Both the position numbers and the translations under genes were made by a program. A stretch of 64,000 bases of DNA from Kingdonia uniflora (taxonomy: Eukaryota; Streptophyta; Magnoliopsida; Ranunculales; Circaeasteraceae). Shown in pieces: positions 58,833 to 64,000 of this stretch. The notes beneath the pieces were generated by a model, which saw only the letters and a list, made by a program, of their open reading frames with translations, was not told where the DNA came from and ran no database searches. The stretch is from contig JACGCM010001798.1 of assembly GCA_014058105.1 (NCBI GenBank), positions 3,045,001 to 3,109,000 of the forward strand. The letters are read 5' to 3'. Position 1 is the first letter of the stretch. The number at the start of each line of letters is the position of its first letter.

Positions 58833-59450
58833 TTAAAAATTCATCACCTTCGTAAACATATCGACTGGATTCACATCAGTGTGAATCTTCACAAGCTTCA
58901 ACACACCATCCTCGAGGAGCGAGCTAATATAGTGATACCGAATATCAATGTGCTTGATCATAGAGTGAAAAATCAAATTCTTTGCTAAGTGTATAACGTT
59001 TTGACTATCACTATACAACTTAGGAGAAAATTGTTTTTTACCAAGCTCTTTCATCAACCATTTGAGCCAAACCATATCTTTGCACGCTTCTGTAGCTGCA
59101 ACATATTCCGCCTCCGTCGTAGACAAAGCTACAATCTTCTGTAGCCTAGAAACCTATGTAACTACACCGCTTCCCAATGTAAAAATGAAACTACTAATAC
59201 TCTTCCGCCTATCCATGTCACCCGCCATATCAGAATCAATAAAACCCTGTAAGCATATCTGAGAACCCCCATAACATAATGTCATATCTTGAGTCCTTTT
59301 TAGATACCTCAATATCCATTTCACAGCTCTTCAATGCTCCTTGCCTGGATTGCTCATATACCTACTAACAACTCCCACTGCTTGAGCAATATTTGGTCTT
59401 GTACAAATCATAACGTACATTAGGCTATCAACCACGGATTGATAAGGAAC
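58833..59450 (-). pseudogene. Copia RNase H
   Basis: Positions 59126-58833 read MSTTEAEYVAATEACKDMVW, KLYSDSQNVIHLAKN and HIDIRYHYI, then HTDVNPVDMFTKV. This is the copia RNase H that degrades RNA in hybrids. The connection to RT (59130-59450) is frame-broken. Confidence 0.88.
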
Positions 59451-59463
59451 CTTCCGCATCTTA

Positions 59464-61530
59464 TCACGATCCTTTTTGCGTCTTCAGATAACAATCCTTT
59501 GATAATTTGAAGTGACCTCCCAAGGGTGTACTAACAATTTTAGAACCATCCATATTAAGCCGCTTCAGTACTTTGCCGATGTACTCAACTTGAGACAACT
59601 TTAATTCTTGCCGCTTTTTGTCCCTTGTAACACGCATACCAAGAACTTGTTTCGCCGTACCCAAGTCCTCCATAGAAAACTCCCGGGATAACAGTTCCTT
59701 CAACTTAACTATCTCTCCCATGTCGGCACTTGCTACCAACATATCATCTACATACAGAAGTAAAATAATATACGAGTTCCCCGTATTCTTGATAAAACAA
59801 CAATGATCTGCATTGCTCTTCGAATATCCATTTCTGGACATGAACTGTTCAAACTTCAAATACCACTGTCTTGGCGCTTGTTTCAAACCGTATAAACTCT
59901 TCGTGAGCCTACACACAAGATCTTCTTTTCCTTTAACCGAATACCCTTATGGATGTTTGATATAAATTTCTTCATCAAGGTTACTGTGAAGATATGCAGT
60001 CTTGACATCAAGTTGTTCAAGATACAAATCTTCAACAACAACTATATTCATCACAACCCGAATAGTAGACATCTTCACAACAGGAACAAAAATCTCGCCG
60101 AAATTAACGCATTCTTTCTGCTGAAAGCTCTTCACCACAAGTCTAGCCTTGAATCTCCTTGAACCGTCAGATTCCTGCTTTAGTATGTATACCCACTTGT
60201 TGTGCAATGCTCTCTTCCCCTTTGGTAACCAAACTAAATTCCAAGTTCGATTAACTGATAATGATTGCATCTCATCATCCATAAAAAGCTCCCACTTCCT
60301 CTTGGCTTCTACATCTAAAGCCTCCTTATAACTTTCAGGTTCACCACCATCTGTAAGTAACAAGTGATTTAAAGAATTTGCGTACCTTGCCAAAATTCTT
60401 ACAACTCTCGGCTCTTTTCGAAGTGCTATTAGAATATCTAGATCATTAAGTTCCTCGCTTTGATTTTGTGCAACGAACTCAACAATGACTTCTACATCAT
60501 CTTCTCGAGAGGGTTCATCATCTTCAATGTCGGCACTTTCTGCTACTTCACCTCGAATCCTTTCCACAGGTACTTTGAAGTTCTTATATAATGTAATATT
60601 ACGGCTCCGAATAACTTTTCGATTCTTCGCATCCCAAAACTGGTATCCAAACTCATCACCACCGTATCCAATGAAAATGCACTTCATTGACTTTGCAACT
60701 AACTTGGTCCTTGTATCTGAATTATCAAGCACATATGAGATACAACCAAAAATATGCAAGTAATTAAGGTTTACCTCTTTATTGATCCATGCTTCTTCAG
60801 GAATTCCAAAGTCCAAAGCCGTCGAAGGCCCTCTGTTATTCAAGTACGCCGCCGTACTAACCACATTCGCCCAAAAACACTTTGGCAATCTAGCATTGAG
60901 TCTCATACTCCTCGCTCTTTCATTTATTGTTAGGTTCATGCGTTCAACAATACCATTGTGTTGCGGTGTTCTGGGAATAGTCTTCTGTCTCCTAAAACCG
61001 TTTGATGCGCAAAAGTCTTCAAACTCGTCACTACAGTATTTACCCCCGTTATCCGACTTGAGACACTTCAGTTTCAAGCCAGTTTCATTTTCAACTAGAG
61101 CCTTCCACCTCTTGAATTTATCGAACACATCTAACTTGTTCTTCACGAAGTAGACCCACAGTTTACGAGTAACATCATCAATAAAAGTAACATAGTAATG
61201 AGAAAAACCAGGATAAGACACCTTGGTTGGCCCCCAAACATTCGTGTGTACAAGATCAAGCTTTCTAAGTTTTCTTGATCTTCCAGATAATTTGAAATTG
61301 ACCTTCTTCTGCTTCACAATAATACACTCTTCAGAAAACTTGAGATCAACCTCAGCAAAACCCTCTAGCTTTCCCTTTATTACCATTATCTTCATCTCCT
61401 TTTCCCTCATGTGACCGAGCCGTTTGTGCCACGTACTTGTATCAATCCCCGGAGTAGCCACACAAATAGTAAAAATTATGTTTTGCGTTGTATATAACGT
61501 TCCTTGTCGCAAGCCTCGAACTACCAACAT
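59464..61530 (-). pseudogene. Copia integrase and reverse transcriptase
   Basis: A 527-codon open block (61530-59947) carries the GAG-pre-integrase HKRLGHM. The integrase core has the DDE set in LVHTNVWGP, LKSDNGGKY (Asp) and PQHNGIVERMN (Glu); the first position reads LDLVHTNVWG where D is usual for the residue now His. It continues to the RT start NKWVYILKQ and LDVKTAYLHSNLDEEIYIK. After a shift near 59945-59920, 59916-59464 gives SLYGLKQAPRQWYLKF and the RT active site LLYVDDMLVAS. Tork/Tnt1-like by eye. Confidence 0.9.
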
Positions 61531-61548
61531 AACTCCCTTTGTAACCTT

Positions 61549-62660
61549 CTAGTAGGTTGCGCCAAAGGTACACACACTCATATCCGACATCATCCGCCAA
61601 TTTTCTAACCGATATAAGGTTACGCCCCAGTTTAGGTATAAGTCACACATTTTGTAAAACCAATGTTCCCCCTGAAGGCAACAACAACCTAGCATTTCAC
61701 TTTCCAATAATATTATGTACACCCTTATATGTAAGAAAGACCGTATCGAAGTCGCCTTTAACAATATTAGTAAGAAAACCTACGTTCGCAGTAGCATGGA
61801 AGGAAGCGCCCGAATCAATAATCCAAGATTCGTTAACATCGTCACACGATAGTAGTAGAGCCTCGTCAGAACTAACCTCCTCAGTAAGGTTTATTGCACC
61901 TTTCTCTTCATCATTAATCTTCTTAGAAGAAGAAGAGTTGTAATCTCGCCTGAAGTGACCCTTCTTTCCACAAGTCCAACACGCACCGGGCGGCTTAGAC
62001 TTTCCTCTTGACTATGATCGACCCCTTCCAAATTTTGGCCCTTTTCTGTAAGACCTCCCTCTTTGCTCGACGTTCAACATAATACCGTTTGAACTCGAAG
62101 CGGGTTCAAATGTTTTATGCCTATTATCTTCACTCATAATTAACGAGACTATAGTGTCAAATTTGATGTCTTCCTTCCTCGATGAGTTGCTCACAACTGT
62201 AATGAATCCTTCCTAGCTTTCTGGTATCTGCCTTACAAGAGCCCACGCTCTTACCTCCTCGGTAAAAGTGATTTTAACAAATTCCAGTTGAGCATGTATG
62301 GTATTGAACTTACTGATGTGAGCTTGCACACTACCATTATCCTTCATCTTCAAAGTAAACAAGCACCATAAAAGGTGTACCTTATTTGCCCCGGACGGTT
62401 CCTAGTACATAGTGGACAACATCTCCATTAAACCCTTCGTCGTCTTAACATTGGATATCATGTGTAGAATTTGAGATGACAACTCTAACCTAACGGTTCC
62501 AAGTGCTTTGCAATCCAATCAAGCCCACTTAGCAGCATCGTATTCTGCTGGCATCATCTCAACTCCACCTAGTGGTAGATCAAGATCCTTCTGATAAAGG
62601 TAATTTTCTATCTGCATTTTCCACACTCCAAAGTTTGATCCATTGATCTTCGTGATCTTC
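61549..62660 (-). pseudogene. Copia gag, CCHC knuckle and protease
   Basis: From right to left: UBN2-type gag pieces (YQKDLDLPLGG, LELSSQILHMISNVKTTK, VQAHISKFNTIHAQL), a stop near 62214, NSSRKEDIKFDTIVSLI, then a zinc knuckle CWTCGKKGHFRRDY (about 61940-61982) whose last Cys is Tyr. Next is the protease WIIDSGASFHATA (about 61795-61833) with its catalytic DSG, then LLLPSGG. Multiple stops. Confidence 0.85.
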
Positions 62661-62705
62661 AACTTCTCCTAATCGAGCATCGCTCTTCACCACATAAGCC
62701 TTAAT

Positions 62706-62723
62706 ACTCGCTCTGACACCAAC
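62706..62723 (-). promoter_or_regulatory. Primer binding site of the copia element
   Basis: The element strand reads TTGGTGTCAGAGCG directly inside the 5' LTR, a near match to the initiator-Met tRNA primer site TGGTATCAGAGC. Confidence 0.85.
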
Positions 62724-63305
62724 TGTTGAGAATCGAGGTAGCTACTCTCTCCACTCTGACAAGAACGATACGAGGAATAAGCCCTAACAGAAGAATTAAC
62801 CAAGCAAGAACAATAAATAACACAAGAAAAGTTTCCCAGAGGAGGGAAGTAGAAAACCCTTGCGGATGAAAAACCACTCCCCACAAATAATTTACAATGA
62901 TATCAAACAGGTGACAAAGATCTCTCAAACTTCTCAAGCTTTAATGGAGTCTCTTCAAACCCTAGCCTCTCTAAGATTAAACTCACTAAAAGATGGCTAA
63001 CAAAATAACCTAAGTTTTCTTTATATACTAGAGGACTAAATACAAGTAGTATGGATCTTGAGGCGGAACCCAACGTCTCAAAATAGACATCTAGTGCAAA
63101 CCTATGCCAAGCTCGTTCGAACGACTCCAAGCTCATTCGAACGACTTTGTGATAGTTGGTCTTGAGCCCTAGAAACTTAACATCTCGTTCGAACGACATC
63201 CAAGCTCGTTCGAACGACTCGATTGAATGACTTCCTTCTTCGTTCGAACAACTTTGACAATCTTCAGATTTCTTCGACAATCTTGATTCGAGTTCATACC
63301 CAACA
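62724..63305 (-). repeat. 5' LTR of the copia element
   Basis: 582 bp. Differs from the 3' LTR by substitutions and by indels concentrated in the TTCGAACGA-rich part (63110-63250). Target repeat GGAGA follows. Confidence 0.93.
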
Positions 63306-63976
63306 GGAGAGACGTTCCTCGACCTCAAATCAGCTCGCCCGGAGACTACGAGGGTTGTGATTCACCGCGGTATCATTACAGACCAACAAAATAAGAAGAA
63401 AGGCACAACTTTGACTCTAACTAGGGTTGAGTTTAGGGGAGGAGGGATTAAACCCTGCCCCCAAAATAAAATTAGTCGGGCGAGGCGTGGGTCGCAGTGA
63501 ACGCCGCTTAGACCGGGTGGAAGAGTTATTTTCGGGCCGAAACTAAAGGATTGGAGTTTTGAGATTAATAAGAAGGAGAAGATGTTGGCGATATCGACGA
63601 CATTGTCAAGTGCGGCGGTGAATACGATAGTTGTGGAGGATTTTGGAAAGAAGATTTAGAAACCAAGTACTAAGGTGTTTGTTGCAGCGATGAAGAGGTG
63701 GGGGATTGAGGCGGAGGAGAAGGCGATGTTTTTGTTGGAAGAGATACCGAAGAATGTGGAGTTGTCAGGGAGGAATATCCCGATGCTAAGAATGTCGACT
63801 CCAAGGACATTGAACTTGTTTGATATTTTTAATTATGATACGAGCCGACGATGGATTGCTGGAACAAGAGGTATGGGGTTCAAGTTGGGGATGATGAAGA
63901 GGAAGAAGTAGTTGTTGAAGGTTAGTTCTATAATCTATAATTGTAGTTATTGCGGTTAAAGTTTATCTGTTTGCAT

Positions 63977-64000
63977 ATATATATATATATATATATATAT
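63977..64000. repeat. (AT)n microsatellite at the window edge
   Basis: A pure (AT)n run that continues to the last base. Confidence 0.9.

Larger units (their letters stand above)
58111..63305 (-). mobile_element. Ty1/copia LTR retrotransposon in the RPL4 pseudogene
   Basis: 5195 bp in minus orientation. LTRs 58111-58717 and 62724-63305 both begin TGTTGAGAATCGAGG and end CCCAACA. The perfect 5-bp target duplication GGAGA lies at 58106-58110 and 63306-63310. Domain order from right to left is PBS, gag, CCHC, protease, integrase, RT, RNase H, PPT, the copia order. Several stops and frameshifts; dead but fairly young. Confidence 0.95.
57985..63933 (+). pseudogene. Plastid ribosomal protein uL4 (RPL4) retro-pseudogene, interrupted by copia
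   Basis: Left piece 57985-58110: a Ser/Lys/Leu-rich transit-like segment ending ELVILPDGDKVG. Right piece 63306-63933: TFLDLKSARPETTRVVIHRG, then the uL4 signature TRVEFRGGGIKP, RARRGSQ, TPLRPGGRVIFGP, MLAISTTLSSA, VFVAAMKRWG, RNIPMLRMSTPRTLNLFDI. Disabling changes: a 2-nt deletion at the copia site (frame change), CGA to TGA at 63498, CAG to TAG at 63657, and a frameshift near 63840 after which NKRYGVQVGDDEEEE continues in another frame. No introns separate these motifs, so a processed copy is likely. The nuclear parent (At1g07320-type) encodes a plastid 50S protein. Confidence 0.85.

Noticed and set aside
59953..61414. Plus-strand ORFs over the copia polyprotein
   Set aside because: Shadows of the minus-strand integrase/RT frame.
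1..64000. tRNA or rRNA genes
   Set aside because: No cloverleaf with A/B boxes or rRNA signature was recognised by eye; a tRNAscan-SE run would be needed to exclude them.

Overview
The window is nuclear DNA from a flowering plant, most likely a eudicot. The evidence is intron-rich genes with GT-AG junctions, plant-specific gene families (GH3 beta-xylosidase, plastid shikimate kinase, F-box/kelch SKIP6) and a dense load of plant transposons (Ty3/gypsy Tat-type, Ty1/copia, TRIM, MULE, hAT, Harbinger, LINE). No species can be named from the sequence alone.

Layout. Positions 1-1750 hold the decayed minus-strand gag of one Ty3/gypsy element. Positions ~2300-28114 hold two related Tat-like Ty3/gypsy elements side by side, both with gag-pol on the minus strand. 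Copy 1 has its 5' LTR at 12609-13197; its left end is not found. Copy 2 is complete at 13210-28114, with both LTRs, PBS, PPT and a near-perfect 5-bp target duplication (CCATG/CCAAG). Between integrase and 3' LTR each element carries an extra gene on the opposite (plus) strand. It has its own TATA box, several introns, a globular head exon and a long coiled-coil tail. Copy 2 also has a 43-bp minisatellite in this spacer.

Positions 28115-31790 are gene-poor and contain a small TRIM element (29737-30062). A beta-D-xylosidase gene of the BXL3/BXL4 type (seven exons, 766 codons, apparently intact) fills 32100-35717. Next comes a broken MULE transposase gene (36243-39037, minus), itself split by a 623-bp hAT element with an 8-bp target duplication, and two MITEs (40029-40497, 41540-41749). 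A chloroplast shikimate kinase gene (ten exons, 312 codons, apparently intact) lies at 42192-46044.

Positions 48677-52553 form a long interrupted palindrome. Its left arm has taken a solo-LTR-like insertion and a hAT element, while the right arm preserves the empty sites. An intact single-exon SKIP6-type F-box/kelch gene (54017-55099, minus) follows. The pair shikimate kinase + SKIP6 matches the neighbouring Arabidopsis loci At2g21940/At2g21950, so the host segment is probably ancestral and expanded by transposons. Upstream of SKIP6 are a truncated LINE and a 1.1-kb Harbinger-type element.

The right end (57985-63933) is an apparently intronless pseudogene of plastid ribosomal protein uL4 (RPL4), cut in two by a Ty1/copia element (58111-63305, minus) with a perfect GGAGA target duplication.

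Three host genes look functional: cell-wall xylan/arabinan trimming (BXL), aromatic amino-acid synthesis in plastids (SK), and SCF ubiquitin ligase targeting (SKIP6). They share no obvious pathway; most of the remaining sequence is transposon-derived or unidentified.
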